A stretch of DNA of 64,000 bases, taken from positions 1 through 64,000 of the forward strand of contig SKCR01017982.1 in the NCBI GenBank assembly GCA_019454045.1, given 5' to 3'. The notes below the pieces were generated by a model, which saw nothing but the letters and a program-made list of their open reading frames with translations, did not search any database and was not told the origin of the DNA. Made by a program: the position numbers and the translations under genes. How positions within the stretch are numbered: the first letter of the stretch is position 1; each line of letters begins with the position of its first letter. Shown here in pieces: positions 20,918-32,896 of this stretch. Source of the stretch: Zanthoxylum bungeanum. Taxonomy: Eukaryota > Streptophyta > Magnoliopsida > Sapindales > Rutaceae.

Positions 20918-23900
20918 TCATGAAGCTCTCCATTGCAGCTCAATTTGAATCTGACCATTCTTTGAATCAATAAGATGGTACTTCTCGTTTATTCTTTTGT
21001 TGTTTACAACGTCGGATAAGTTTATAACCACGTAACCCAATGTTTCCTAATTAAAAAATACATGCAAAAATAAAATTTAGATATTTGTGTAAGTATAATT
21101 TGGTGGGCTAACAAAGTAAATACTTATAAGATAATTTACAGTCTCAATCAATACTCTATACCAAATAATGCATTGGTCTATGTGTGCGTGGATAAAATAT
21201 GAATGTACAAGTGAAATTATGAGTGCAACTGAAATAAAAATGTAAGTTGAATTTGCTTAATAATAAGTACCTTGGGATGCAGCAATCCCATTCTTGAGGT
21301 GGTACTAATAACTTCTACATGAAGTTTATCATCCGTTGGCGGTTCCTCTAGAGTAAATTGAAATTCTTCTTCCCATCTTGGATCTCTTGATTTCTTTATA
21401 CGCTGTGTGAATGCGGAAAATGAATATCAATTGTTAGACGACTAAAGAATTATAATAAATCAAATCCGAGACAGACATGCAAGAATTATTACCTTAGTTT
21501 TTTTCTCTTCCCCTTTGAAAAGTACACGAGCAGAAGGGTTTGTATGGTACTTCCCTTCAACATCTTGAGCTTCGTGTATAATAACTACAAGCAAACCACC
21601 ACCTTCAGGAGTTCCTTCAGGAGCCTTTTCAACTGAATTAGGATCATCTATATCAGGTGATATATCATCCTTAAAAGGCTTGTATAAAACTTCCACCACA
21701 ACTTGACCACGGGATTTATCATTTCGTGTATCATTTGGGTCCATATTTTTTAGCAGCTCAAGAGTCAATTCTTTTGGCTCTTCGGGTATAATATCTTTCA
21801 AAGGAATAACATTCATGCCCATTTTTTCATGATTGCCAACCTAAATAAACGTAAAAAAATTAAGAATGCCTCACAATTCTAAGAAGTAATTAATTAACCT
21901 AAAAATGGATCAAAAGAATTGTACCTGTTCCCAATCAAAGACTTGCAGTTCCAAGGCTTGAGATTCTGGATCTTTAACTACCAAACTGAATTCTTCATGC
22001 CACTCGGGGTTTAAGTTTCGATGTTTGACAGTAGTTTTTTTAGAAGGGAGCTTGTCATCTGTTAGTTTCAGTTCAACATAAGGATCTGATGCCCCTATAA
22101 GATCTTTCTTTCTAAGTTTTGATGCTCTCAAAACCTTTACATTAAGAATTCCAACAGGTTTATGCATGGCTCTGTCAATCAAGGACAAATTAGCAACCCA
22201 TTTCCAAAATCTTGTTGTAGTGATCAAAAACAAAGAGAAATAACATGCGTACTTGGCAGGGTCCATAATTTGTACTTCTAAGGCTTTAGGCCATAGATAC
22301 ATATTTGCCACTTGATCTTTAATTAGCTCCTGAATAACCCCCAGTACCACCCCCACAAATAAAACGAAAAAGAAATTTTATTATATATAAAGAAATGTAA
22401 ATTGTGGGGAAATTGTAGAATGTAATTTAAATCGATGAGGAGAGAATGTTACCTGGACAAATGTATATAGGCCAGGAATGGCCATAGCATCTATCCCGAA
22501 CAGTTTTAGTCCGAAATCAACATGTGGCTGCGAAATAAAAATGGAATAACCAGAAGGAGAAGGCAGGAAGAGACAAAAAAATAAAAAGATTGATATCCCA
22601 TAATCGATCCTTAATTAATAGCAATTCTAGGGGTTGTGTTATTAGACATACAATCACAAATTAAATCTTTTGCAATCAGAAAACACAGAACCGTGTCTGG
22701 AAATACTTCCAGAAACAACCTTTGCGAAGTTTTAATCAGAGTCAGTATCAGTAACCAATACTTAACATGTTTGATATGGATCTATTAATACTAAAGCCAT
22801 GACCTTGACAACCAACCAAACACTTCTTGTGCACAGCCATCAATTAACTGAGTAGAGTGTTAGCCATTTCATATACCTTCTCCATTAGGGACACGTATAT
22901 GTTGGCAAAACAAGGAAAGGTGGGAACCAATGGCTTCAAGGTGATACGAGGAAATGCAAATACTTGAAAATCAACCACCTGAAATATTCTGAAAGGAATC
23001 AATGCATTTATACACATCATTGCAAAACTCCAACCAGCTGGTTACAAAATAGATATTCAACATCAAGTAGCTAGCTTAGAAATACAATAATTTCTGCTTC
23101 GTCAATGGCGTACAAGAAACTACCTGAACTGTGGCTTTCAACCCAAATGCACTAGCTGCAATAAGGACATTAGGATTCCCAGCCCATTTCATTAATGGTT
23201 CCATAATCAGTTCCTTGTCATCGGTAACATACACTTTCATTCCTAGCATAAAATGGACCAAGAATGAGCTGTGTCTCAAGAAGCATGTACTTCAGTAAAA
23301 AAACGGATAATTCATCGAAGCAAATTGATCGAGAAGGAAGTCGATTGCTGTAATACGAGAATAAAAACCAATGAACATGCTGATGATCTTTATATTTTAT
23401 AACCCCATTTTCAGAGAATATATGTGTTGTGATGAACCACACACAATAGAGGAGATGTGAGAGAAAACTCTTCTTTATTATCACACAAACAAAGAATTAC
23501 AAAGCTTACAACCCTAAGCTTTACAAAACTATCACCCTCTTTACTCTCTAATCTTACAATTTGGGATTTTATGATGATTTTCACAAAACTATGGTGCTCC
23601 TTTTATAGTTGCCAAAACGTGTTGCCAGCTTCTTCAACACGTTTTACTTTTGCCAGTTTCTTCAACAAGTTTTACTATTGCCAGCTTCTTCAACAAGTTA
23701 CTTTTGCTTGCTGACTCCAACAAATCTCCCCCTCGGTGAATATTTGCCCTAAAATCTGAGTCGACCATCAATCATCCAAACCGGATCCTCAAAGGATCCA
23801 CCCCTGGCTGCATCTGTATGACTGCCTACGTACCCTGAGTTGGGATCAAGCATTCGTAGTTCTCTGAATCTCCCCACTCTGATTATGTGGAGAGTTTTGT

Positions 23901-26900
23901 CATCCCGGCTATGGCACGACAGATTTCAAGCTTCTCCTTCTGTAAAACCTGGTGAACATATCGGCACCGTTGTCGTCGGTGTGAATTTTCCTGAGTTCTA
24001 ACAGCTTTAAGCTCAGGACGTCCCGTATCCAGTGATACCTCATATCGATATATTTTGACCTCGAGTGAAATGTGGAGTTTTTACCAAGGTAGATAGCACT
24101 CTGGCTATCGCAGTACGAAATGTACTTCTCCTACTTGAAACCAAATTCTTGGACGAATGACTTCATCCACAGCAATTCCTTGCAAGCCTCTGTCACTGCA
24201 ATGAATTCTGTCTCTGTTGTAGAAAGTGCAACACATCTCTGCAACCTAGACTGCCATGCCACAGCTCCTCCTGAGAGAGTAATCAGATACCCCGAAATAG
24301 ACTTTCGGGTATCCACATCTCCTGCCATATCTGAATCGGTGTAACCCATCAACACTGGTTCGCTGCTCCAAAACATAGCCTCATTTTGGATGTGCCTCGA
24401 AGATACCGTATGATCCATTTGATCGCATTCCAGTGTTCTTTTCCTTGGTTTGAGATAAACCGGCTGACCATTCCAACTGCGTATGCTAAGTCTGGCCTCG
24501 TGCACACCATGGCATACATAAGACTTCCCACTGCTGAGGTGTATGGAACCTATTTCATTTCCTCCTTCTCTGTCTCAGTAGAGGGACTCTGTTGTGTACT
24601 CAATCTAAAGTGGGTAGCAAGAGGAGTGCTAACCGCTTTAGCCTAGTCCATCTGGAATCGCTGAAGTACCTTCTCGATGTACTCCTCCTGTGACAAGTAT
24701 AATCTTCTGGCTTTCCGATCACGGCCGATCCTGATGCCAAGAATCTGTTAAGCTGGCCCCAAGTCTTTCATCTCAAAAGACTTACTCAGTTGCTGCTTCA
24801 AATTATCACTCATCATCGATTGATTCCGGCCCACTATTAACATATCATCTACATACAGCATTAAGATGATAAATCAATCATCGCAGAACCTTCTCGATGT
24901 ACTCCCTCTGTGACAAGTATAATCTTCTGGCTTTCCGATCACGCTGATCCTGATGCCAAAATCTGTTTAGATGGCCCCAGCCTTTCATCTCAAAAGACTT
25001 ACTCAGTTGCTGCTTCAAATTATCAATCATCGTTGATTCCGGCCAACTATTAACATATCATCTACTACAGCAGTAAGATGATAAAATCATCGTCAGAAAA
25101 TTTCTGAACGAAGACACAATGGTCTGAAGTAGTCTTCTTGTATCCATGCTCCCCCCATAACTGACTCAAACTTCACGTACCACTGTCTCAGTGGTTGTTT
25201 CAAACCGTAGAGGCTTTTCCTGAGTCTGCACACATAGTCCTCTTTTCCTCTGACTCTGAAGCCTTCTGGTTGCTCCATGTAAATTTCTTCTTCCAGATCC
25301 TCATGAAGAAATGCGGTCTTGACATCCATCTGCTCAACTTCCAGGTCGAGGCTTGCTGCTAGGCTGAGTACCACTCTGATGGATGACATCTTCACAACTG
25401 TAGAGAAGATTTCATCGAAGTCAATGCATTTCCTCTGATTGAATCCTTTGACGACTAATCTGGCTTTGTATCGGGGTTGTGAAGTGTGCTTCTGTTGCTT
25501 CACCCTGTACACCTATTTGTTATTCAAAGCCCTTTTGCCTCTTGGAAATTTCACCAACTCAAAAGTGTGATTGTCATGCAAAGATTTCATCTCATCTTGC
25601 ATGACTTCCTCCCACTTTTCTCTGTCTTCTGTTTCCATAGCCTCCTGGTAGCTCTCGGGTTCTCCCCCGTCAGTAAGCAGCACATACTCATGTACAGAGT
25701 ATTTCGTTGAAGGTCGCTTTTCTCTGTCAGACCTTCTCTGTGGAACTGTTGGTGTAGCTTCTGGTACTGGTGGTTGATCATGATCATCATCTTTGGGAGC
25801 TTCATCACCTGTACCCTCGTGTCTGGGAACCTCATCTTCAACTTGTACTGGCACCGGTGTATGAGGTTCTGGATTCACATCTCTGTATTACTGGGGCATT
25901 GTCTTCATCTCCTTTCCGATATCTTCTATGGTCTGATCTTCGACGAACACAACATCTGACTTCTGACAATTTCTTTTCAACAGGATCATAGAGTTTGTCG
26001 CCGAAATCATCCTGACCATAGATAAAAGACACACTGTCGCGTCTTTGCATCAAGCTTGGATCTCTCGTCCTTTAGGATGTGTACAAAAGCTTTGCACCCA
26101 AAGACATGCAAGTGTTCATAAGACACTTTTTTACATGTCCAGGCTTGGTTATGAACATTACCTTTCAGTGCGACCACTGGGGACATGTTCAAAACATGTA
26201 CTTCTGTGTTGAGTGCCTCCCCCCAAAATGTCTTCGGTAGCTTGACTTGTGAAAGCAAGCTTCTGACCCTTTCGCACAATATTTTGTTCATCCTCTCAGC
26301 TAGGCCATTCAGCTGAGGTGTCTTCGGAGGTGTCGTTTGATGTCGGATTCCTTGCGACTTGCAGTACTGATCAAACGGACCTCTATATTCTCCACCATTG
26401 TCTGTTCTGATGCATTTGAGTTTCTTGCCGGTTTCTCTCTCCACCAGGGCGTGAAACTCCTTGAACACTCTCAGCACTTGATCTTTTCTCTTCAAGGTGT
26501 ATGCCCAGATCCTCCTTGAATGATCATCTATGAATGTCACAAAGTAAAGTGACCCACCAAGTGTTCGTGTCTGCATCGGACCACATACATCTGAATGTAT
26601 GAGATCAAGTACCTCTGGTTTCCGCTGAGGCGGGGAGCTCTGGAAGGACACTCTATTCTGCTTTCCAGCCATGTAGTGTTCACACTTCCGTAAGTGTGAG
26701 TTCTTCAATTCTGGAAGAAAATTCCGCCTGCGTAGTATTTCCATCCCCGTTTGACTCATGTGACCGAGCTTTTTATGCCATAACTCGGCTGCCTCATTAC
26801 TGTTGACTGTATTTATGCTGTTATTGGAAATCTTAGCATGCATCAAATACATAGTTGAATCTTTCTTACCTCGTGCCACCACCATTGATCCTTTAGTGAG

Positions 26901-29900
26901 CTTCCAGGTGCCGTCACTAAAGGTGCTGCAGAAACCTTCATCATTCAGCTTGCCTGTTGAGATCAGGTTTAACCGGATGTATGGGATGTGCTTGACTTCC
27001 TTCAACACTAGCCTTGTCCCGTTGTCTGTTTCAAGGCAGATGTCTCCAATACCGACGGCTTTGGAATGGCCGTCATTCTCCATCCTTACAGCACCGTAGT
27101 CTCCTGGTGTGTAAGATGAAAAGAAGTCTCTGCGAGATGTGGCGTGTATGGAGGCGCCACTATCTATCACCCAACTGGTCTCGTAGCTGGCAAGATTCAC
27201 AACATCTTCGTATATAATGAAGAACTGTTTGGAGGTATTGTCGGTGGTAGTAGCAACTCTTTCTTGATTAGAGTCACCATCTTTCCTGGACTGCTCGTTC
27301 TTCAATTTGTAGCAATCCATCTTCATATGGCCTTTCTTTTTGCAGTGGTAGCACTCAATTTCCCTAATTCTTGATTTACCTCGGTTCTTGTCTGGTCTAC
27401 CTGGGCCTCGGCTTTTACTCATCCCCCTTCTGTTGTTCTTTTCTATCACTAGAGCTTCTGAGGTTGAGGCTGATGCTGACTCCTGCATTCTCATCATCTT
27501 TTCTTCCTCGAAGATCCTGGTCTTTGCCATCTCCATAGTGACTTTCCCATCTGCGGCTGAATTTATCACCGTAGATCTGAACGTTTACCAAGATTCTGAT
27601 AACGTATTAAGGAGTATTAAGCTGTTTACCTCATCACCGAAGTCTATGCCCAATCCCGACAATTCTTTCATGGTGCCGAGGAAATCGTTGATATGGTCCG
27701 CCACAGCTGTACCTTCCTGGTATTTCAAAACCCATCATCTTCTTGATGTAGTACAGCTTGTTGTTGTCAGTCTTTGCACGGAAAAGCTCCTTCAACTTTC
27801 TCCATAAGACACGTGCATTTGTTTCTTCACTGACATGGTTGACGATACTATCGTCGATCCACTGACGAATAGTACTGCATATTTTCTGGTGAAGATTAGC
27901 CTACTTCTCATCGTACATTCCTTCTGGTTTCTGCTCCAGAAATACTGATCCATCATAGTCTTTCACATACAGAAGGTCTTTCATCCTTCCTCTCCATGTG
28001 AAATAGTTTGTATTGGTTAACAAAACCATTTTTCCGTTGCCCCCATCCATCATAAAAATTCTAAGCAGAATTTCAAAAAACAGAGCTCACCATTGCGTCC
28101 GAATGGTCAAAAATGGCGGAAATGACATTTCGTTTGTCAAAATCCGACACAATGACCAAATTGCAAATTTCAGAAATTACATGGGTCAAAGTGCAATTTC
28201 CAAAAGTTCAGGGGCCAAAGTGAAATTACGGAAAAATTTAGGGACTAAAGTGTAATTTTGAAAAAGTACATGGGTTAAAATATAATTTCACGAAAGTTCA
28301 TGGACCTTTCTGAAATTTACCATGTTATGCTGACGTGGCAGGTTGCTGACGTGGCGGACACGTGGCGCTGACGTGACGATGACGTGTCGGATTACGTGGC
28401 AGCTGACGGGCTACTGACTGTGCGCTAACGTGGTGCTGACTGGGTGATGATTGGGCGACACGTGGCGGCTGACGTGTATCGTCTTCTTCCTTTGGCAGCG
28501 CGTGAAGCGCGTGACGCGACTGGGCGCGCGTGAGACAGTTACTACTCGGCGCGTGAGAGAGCTCTGGACCTCCGTTTGATCGCCGGAAAATACCACCGTG
28601 CTCGTCTCGCCGTGAAAAGTCCGATGGTATGCTCAAAATCGATTTTTGACAACTTTCGTCGGAACCGACTTTCCGAATCGAAGCTCTGTTTCCGAGTTTC
28701 GGGATCCCTACGAGTAACCTTAGCTACTGATACCACTTGTTGTGAAGATTCATACACAATAGAGAAGATGTGAGAGAAAACTCTTCTTTATTATCACACA
28801 TACAAAGAATTACAAAGCTTACAACCCTAAGCTTTACAAAAAACTCTCAACCCTATTTACTCTCTATTCTTACAAATTTTGGATTCTATGATGATTTTCA
28901 CAAAACTATGGTGCTCCTTTTATAGTTGCCAAAACGTGTTGTCAGCTTATTCAACACGTTTTGCTTTTGCCAGCTTCTTCAACAAATTTTACGTTTGCCA
29001 GACAAGTTACTTTTGCTTGCTGACTCCAACAATATGTCATTGCTTTCAGTATTGATCCATATAGTTTTAATTAGATATTTCCAGTAAATTTGAGAAGCTA
29101 AAAAGAAAATCCCATTGTTCACTGAAATTATCTTTAAAGATTATATAAAGACCAATTAGTTGTAATAAGGTAACCTGAAAATCTACACACATAATTCTAG
29201 CTTAAAAAATGTTTAGTTTCACTATAACACTCCTGTTTAAATATAATTTGCAAATATCATTTATAAACATTTCTCAACTTGAACAGGAAAAAAAAAAAAA
29301 CACAGAAAACTAATGAGACCATGGATGTGTGTGAGATAGATAGAACAAACTGAACCTTGAAAAGTTGGAGGTAAAGAACCCAAGGTAAGTGCTTCAAATT
29401 CAACAGAGTCAATTTTGTAGTGAGGAATTTGCTCGGCAATAATAGGCTTTACTATCTCCTTCACAGTTTTGCAAATTGCCTGCAAGAAATTGAAGCATCA
29501 AATCAATACTCAACACATGACATGACGATAAAGATATAATGTAATTCACCACCAAAAGCAGCAGAAGCCAGAGAGCAAAACCCAAAAATCACTGTGGAGA
29601 CACTGTACTGTACACATACCTTGTCTAGGAAGGGCCACATAGTTTCAATAAATTTGTTAAGCCAGTCAACCTTCAGGAAAACACAACCATGAGAATCCCA
29701 ATTGTAAAAACTAAGTAATGCATTGAATTAACATAAAAATGCAAAAGTAACATACGCGATCGTAATCTGGATATTTTACCCACACGGGTATTTCTGGAAG
29801 CACCAGTTCCACAGTTTCAGAGTCTTGCTCAGCCAAAGGTTGAATTTCAGGATCCTGCAAGAGTCAACTAGTAAAACAACCGCAAATTACTCCAATCGAA

Positions 29901-30569
29901 TCAATCACAACTTTCAAAAGAATTTAGAATCCTCCTACTTTCCTATCCAATCTATAATTTATTTCATGCTATGTTTTAGTTAAATACTTTTACTATATGT
30001 TGTGAAGACACACAAATACCTCATATATGCAAAGCAATCATTAAAAGTTTTCAATCACTTCCTAAAGCACCAACATGTATTGATAATGTGGAAGCATACC
30101 AAATTTCATCATTCTAAATTCTTTGCCAAATTTTATTATCATGAACCGAAAATAGTATGGAGCTTAATAACAATGATTTCGAATGGCGTCAAAGATTCAT
30201 ATAGCCGATCCTACCTGGTGAGGAAATACTGTGTTTAGTTTGTAACCGAAAATAATATGTAGTTTCTATTTTCTAAAATCTCTTAATACGTATATACTAC
30301 ATAGCTTACATAAAAATTACATGTAGGGGTCAAAATCGAAACATGCAAACAACAATTCTACAAAAATATCTATGAACAATGAGAAAATGCAATCAACAAC
30401 ATAAAATGATTGAAAATATGAAAAAAAAAAAAAATAGAAATGCATAAAAACTGATCACCTTGACATCAGAGGGCTGATGATAAATGAAAAGAAAATAACC
30501 AGCCACAAGACCAGCAAAAGTTCCAAATCCAAAACCAAAGAAACCCAATATTGTACCAAAAAAACCCAT
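20918..30569 (-). CDS. SYT2: Synaptotagmin (SYT2-type), 12 exons
   Basis: Plant synaptotagmins tether ER or Golgi-derived membranes to the plasma membrane through an N-terminal anchor, a lipid-transfer SMP domain and two C2 domains. Exons in coding order (minus): 30569-30459, 29854-29756, 29670-29620, 29479-29356, 23242-23124, 22978-22877, 22527-22453, 22329-22253, 22171-21925, 21840-21493, 21402-21271, 21046-20918. All junctions are GT-AG. The sum is 1614 nt, 537 residues plus stop, close to the ~540 of the family. Seen: membrane anchor MGFFGTILGFFGFGFGTFAG; SMP domain from DYDRVDWLNKF to about VANMYLWP; C2A with GASDPYVELKL and VFDWEQVG; C2B with EGTPEGGGLLVVIIHEAQDV, where the loop has TNPS instead of an Asp-rich motif. 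The end HLIDSKNGQIQIELQWRAS and IIAEQIPHYKIDSVEF are closer to SYT2 than SYT1 from memory. Intron 4 is 6.1 kb because of a Copia insertion. Confidence 0.93.
23425..23722 (-). repeat. 3' LTR of the intronic Copia element
   Basis: 298 bp, plus-strand ends tgttgtgatg and gactccaaca. Nearly identical to the right LTR apart from an extra ~20-bp agcttcttcaacaag-type repeat and scattered changes. Confidence 0.93.
24131..28053 (-). pseudogene. Copia gag-pol of the intronic element
   Basis: Gag starts at 28053 (MMDGGNGKMVLLTNTNYFTW) and is interrupted near 27900 and 27580. The best piece, 27569-26007, is open for 520 codons: knuckle CYHCKKKGHMKMDC, protease WVIDSGASIHATS, GAG-pre-integrase LWHKKLGHMSQTGME, and an integrase core with its acidic residues in HSDVCGPM, RTDNGGEY and GLAERMN. 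RT follows at 25512-25093 (EQMDVKTAFLHEDLEEEIYM, YGLKQPLRQWY). RNase H is at 24531-24131 (TRPDLAYAVGMVSRF, GYTDSDMAGDVDTRKS, STTETEFIAVTEA). The YVDD segment lies in the damaged, partly duplicated stretch 24669-25107. Multiple frameshifts make it inactive. Confidence 0.9.
24669..25107. repeat. ~220-bp tandem duplication inside the Copia RT region
   Basis: Two adjacent copies (about 24669-24888 and 24889-25107) both begin accttctcgatgtactcc and include gacaagtataatcttctggc and gacttactcagttgctgctt. They cover the RT YVDD/RNase H side and differ by several small deletions, mostly in copy 2. Other elements in the window lack this duplication. Confidence 0.85.
28738..29031 (-). repeat. 5' LTR of the intronic Copia element
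   Basis: 294 bp, plus-strand ends tgttgtgaag and gactccaaca, followed by TSD atatg. On the plus strand it is preceded by taccac, the complement of the PBS start. Confidence 0.93.
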
Positions 30570-30903
30570 TTCCAAACTATGCCCCGATCACATGAAATAA
30601 TAAAGATTAAGCAAAACACATTGTCTGTTTCTTGTTTAGTAATCTCAAAACTCCTAAGCATTCATTGGCACGATCATAAACATGGAAACCAAAGAGTCGT
30701 AATATGACATGTTCTTGACATTAAGTTACAATTAATAAAACATTCAATTCTTGTGGCCACTCTTTACGTTGAAGGATCCATTGGATTTACAAGGAAATTT
30801 TCAAACGCTTGATATTTGGAAGAGTGTCGGTAACGGCCAAGTTGTTGAGTTTTCCACGTTCTGTTTCGTTTATTTTTTTTCTTTAGGAATTTTCTGTTTA
30901 GTG

Positions 30904-31411
30904 ATGGTCCTAATGGAGACGAACCAAGCTCCCGTTACTGCTACAACAGTGTTACGCCGGATATATAATTTAGAGAATGCCTTGCGTGTTGAAACCTCAC
31001 TTATTTATTACTGTTTATTGGCCTTACCATCATTTTTTATACACATATAATAATGCTGTTAATTCAAATATTTTTAATTTTTATTATGCAGTTTGATTTT
31101 GGAGAAAAAAATGCTATTTTAAAATTGACTAATCATTTAGCAGAGGTATAAGAGTACGTATTATTTTAGTGTGGTCATCATTGAAGTGAACATCATTTTC
31201 AGTAAGCAGAAACGTTGTTTTTTTTTTTAAGCTTCAAAGCCGCAGAGGAGGCACCCTATTTATTGATCAACGACGAACAGAAGTTCCAGTCATGTACGAA
31301 TACGATGTCATGAATAAGGAGGAAGAGGAAAATATTATGGTGACGAGATTAGACGACAAGTCGTTGCATAACACGATACAAATGATATCATATCTTGAAG
31401 ACGAGGCTTAG
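30904..31411 (+). CDS. Small multi-exon host gene (or remnant) of unknown function, divergent to SYT2
   Basis: Not recognised. A plus-strand reading fits three exons. Exon 1 starts at ATG 30904 or 30913 (METNQAPVTATTVLRRIYNL); its donor is uncertain, near 30988. Exon 2 is 31092-31145, after ttattatgcag and before gtataag (FDFGEKNAILKLTNHLAE). Exon 3 is 31232-31411, after a T-run ending aag (LQSRRGGTLFIDQRRTEVPV, ending IQMISYLEDEA). Exons 2 and 3 join in phase, giving about 105 residues. No signal peptide, membrane segment or known motif is seen; exon 3 has an acidic MNKEEEEN stretch. It starts about 340 bp from the SYT2 ATG in the opposite direction, so a shared promoter region is possible. 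The last exon is duplicated at 40232-40604. Confidence 0.4.
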
Positions 31412-31510
31412 ATATTGGGCCAATTTCCCGAATTGTGGTCATAATTTTCTCGCAATTGTAAACTCAAATTGTTGTAAATTCTCTAATTATTGAGTTTTGG
31501 ATGGAGGAGG
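31135..31510. repeat. Left copy of a ~375-bp direct repeat abutting a Copia element
   Basis: Runs from atttagcagaggtataag (end of exon 2 of the small gene) through exon 3, the TSD and first ~44 bp of another Copia LTR (homologous to 40564 on), and stops exactly at the LTR start at 31511. It matches 40232-40604 with about a dozen differences, roughly 97% by eye. The exon-3 reading frame is open in this copy. Confidence 0.9.
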
Positions 31511-31735
31511 TGTGAGAATTTGTGAAGAAAATGTCTATAAACATTTACTTGATTAAAACTTACAAATGAGAGGCCTTTATATAGGCATTTATACAACTAA
31601 CATAATAAATACACAACTACTATATTAAACGCAACTACCAACTATACAATTACTTGCACAACACACAACTACTACCAACTATACAATTACTAACACAACA
31701 CACAACTACTAACAACACACAACTAATATCTAACA
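31511..31735 (-). repeat. 3' LTR of nested-host Copia element
   Basis: 225 bp with internal caactactaacaacacac-type short repeats. Same length as the LTR at 40007-40231, with only scattered substitutions. The stretch 31736-32008 next to it encodes, on the minus strand, the RNase H C-terminal end (YCDNKSAIEIAHNAVFHERT-like). Confidence 0.9.
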
Positions 31736-32008
31736 TCCCCCCTCAAACTCAATGTGGTTTAGACGAAACTAAATTGAGTTTGGAAACAAGTGTAGTGTAA
31801 CGTCCCGGAAGAAAGGATTTGGTGAATACATCAGCTAGCTGATCGGTGGATTTGAGATACTTCAAGGAAATAGTGCCACAAGCAACGTGTTGGCGAATGA
31901 AATGACAATCGATCTCAATGTGTTTGGTGCGCTCATGAAAAACAGCATTATGTGCTATTTCAATAGCACTTTTGTTGTCGCAGTAAAGAGTGAGAGATGA
32001 TGGTTGAG

Positions 32009-32861
32009 TGTCACGACCCCCTCCCTAGAGCGGGCCCAACCCTAGAAAGAGGTTCGCAGACTTTTTTAGCTCGAGCATTCTATATGTCACACCAACCATA
32101 TAAATGTGCACAAAAATTACATCATAGATTACAAATCCCAAAATTATACATCAATTATATGATTTACAACACAAGTATTAATAATATGTAAATGACGACT
32201 CAAATGTCTGGACCAACCCGAAAATACAACTGTGGCACGTGGATCCAATTCTGATACTGCTTCCGCTATGCTCACGAACTACCTGGAATGTTTGGGGGAA
32301 GAGGGGAGTGAGCTTAAAGAGCTCAGCAAATAAGCACTCATACTCTCAACATAACCTCACCAACAAAATAAGGATATATATATATAAGTATATATATATA
32401 ATATAATATATGAAAATAACATATACTATAATATCATCTCATGCAATCATACCACAACAATACAAACATCCATCAAACATGGTTGCTAATCCGGGTCCAG
32501 TATAATAGTGGATTGAAACCAATGGGAGAGTACCGCATCACAACTCGCAAGGTTTCCCACCATATCATAACCAATGGGAGAGTACCTCATCACAACTCCC
32601 AAGGTTTTCCATCATATCAAAACCAATGGGAGAGTACCTCATCACAACTCCCAAGGTTTTCCATCATATCAGATCATGTAATGTATCATCATACCTCATC
32701 TCATCCCCAACCACTATCATACAAAACTCGGCTGCATAACTTAACAACACACATCATCCAATACAATCACATCCCACATCCAATCCATCAATCTCATCTC
32801 AACAATCATGAATTCATATTTATCATGCTTTCGATTAATAAATATTTATTTCTCAACAATC

Positions 32862-32896
<35 letters not shown>

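Larger units (their letters stand above)
23425..29031 (-). mobile_element. Copia element inside SYT2 intron 4
   Basis: LTRs 23425-23722 and 28738-29031, exact 5-bp TSD atatg at 23420-23424 and 29032-29036. On the minus strand the right LTR is 5'. The PBS reads tggtatcagtagctaagg beside it (28736 downward; initiator-Met type with one variation), and the polypurine tract cgagggggagattt lies beside the left LTR. The coding order gag-protease-integrase-RT-RNase H identifies Copia. It has the same orientation as SYT2 and must be spliced out with the intron for SYT2 to work. Confidence 0.95.
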
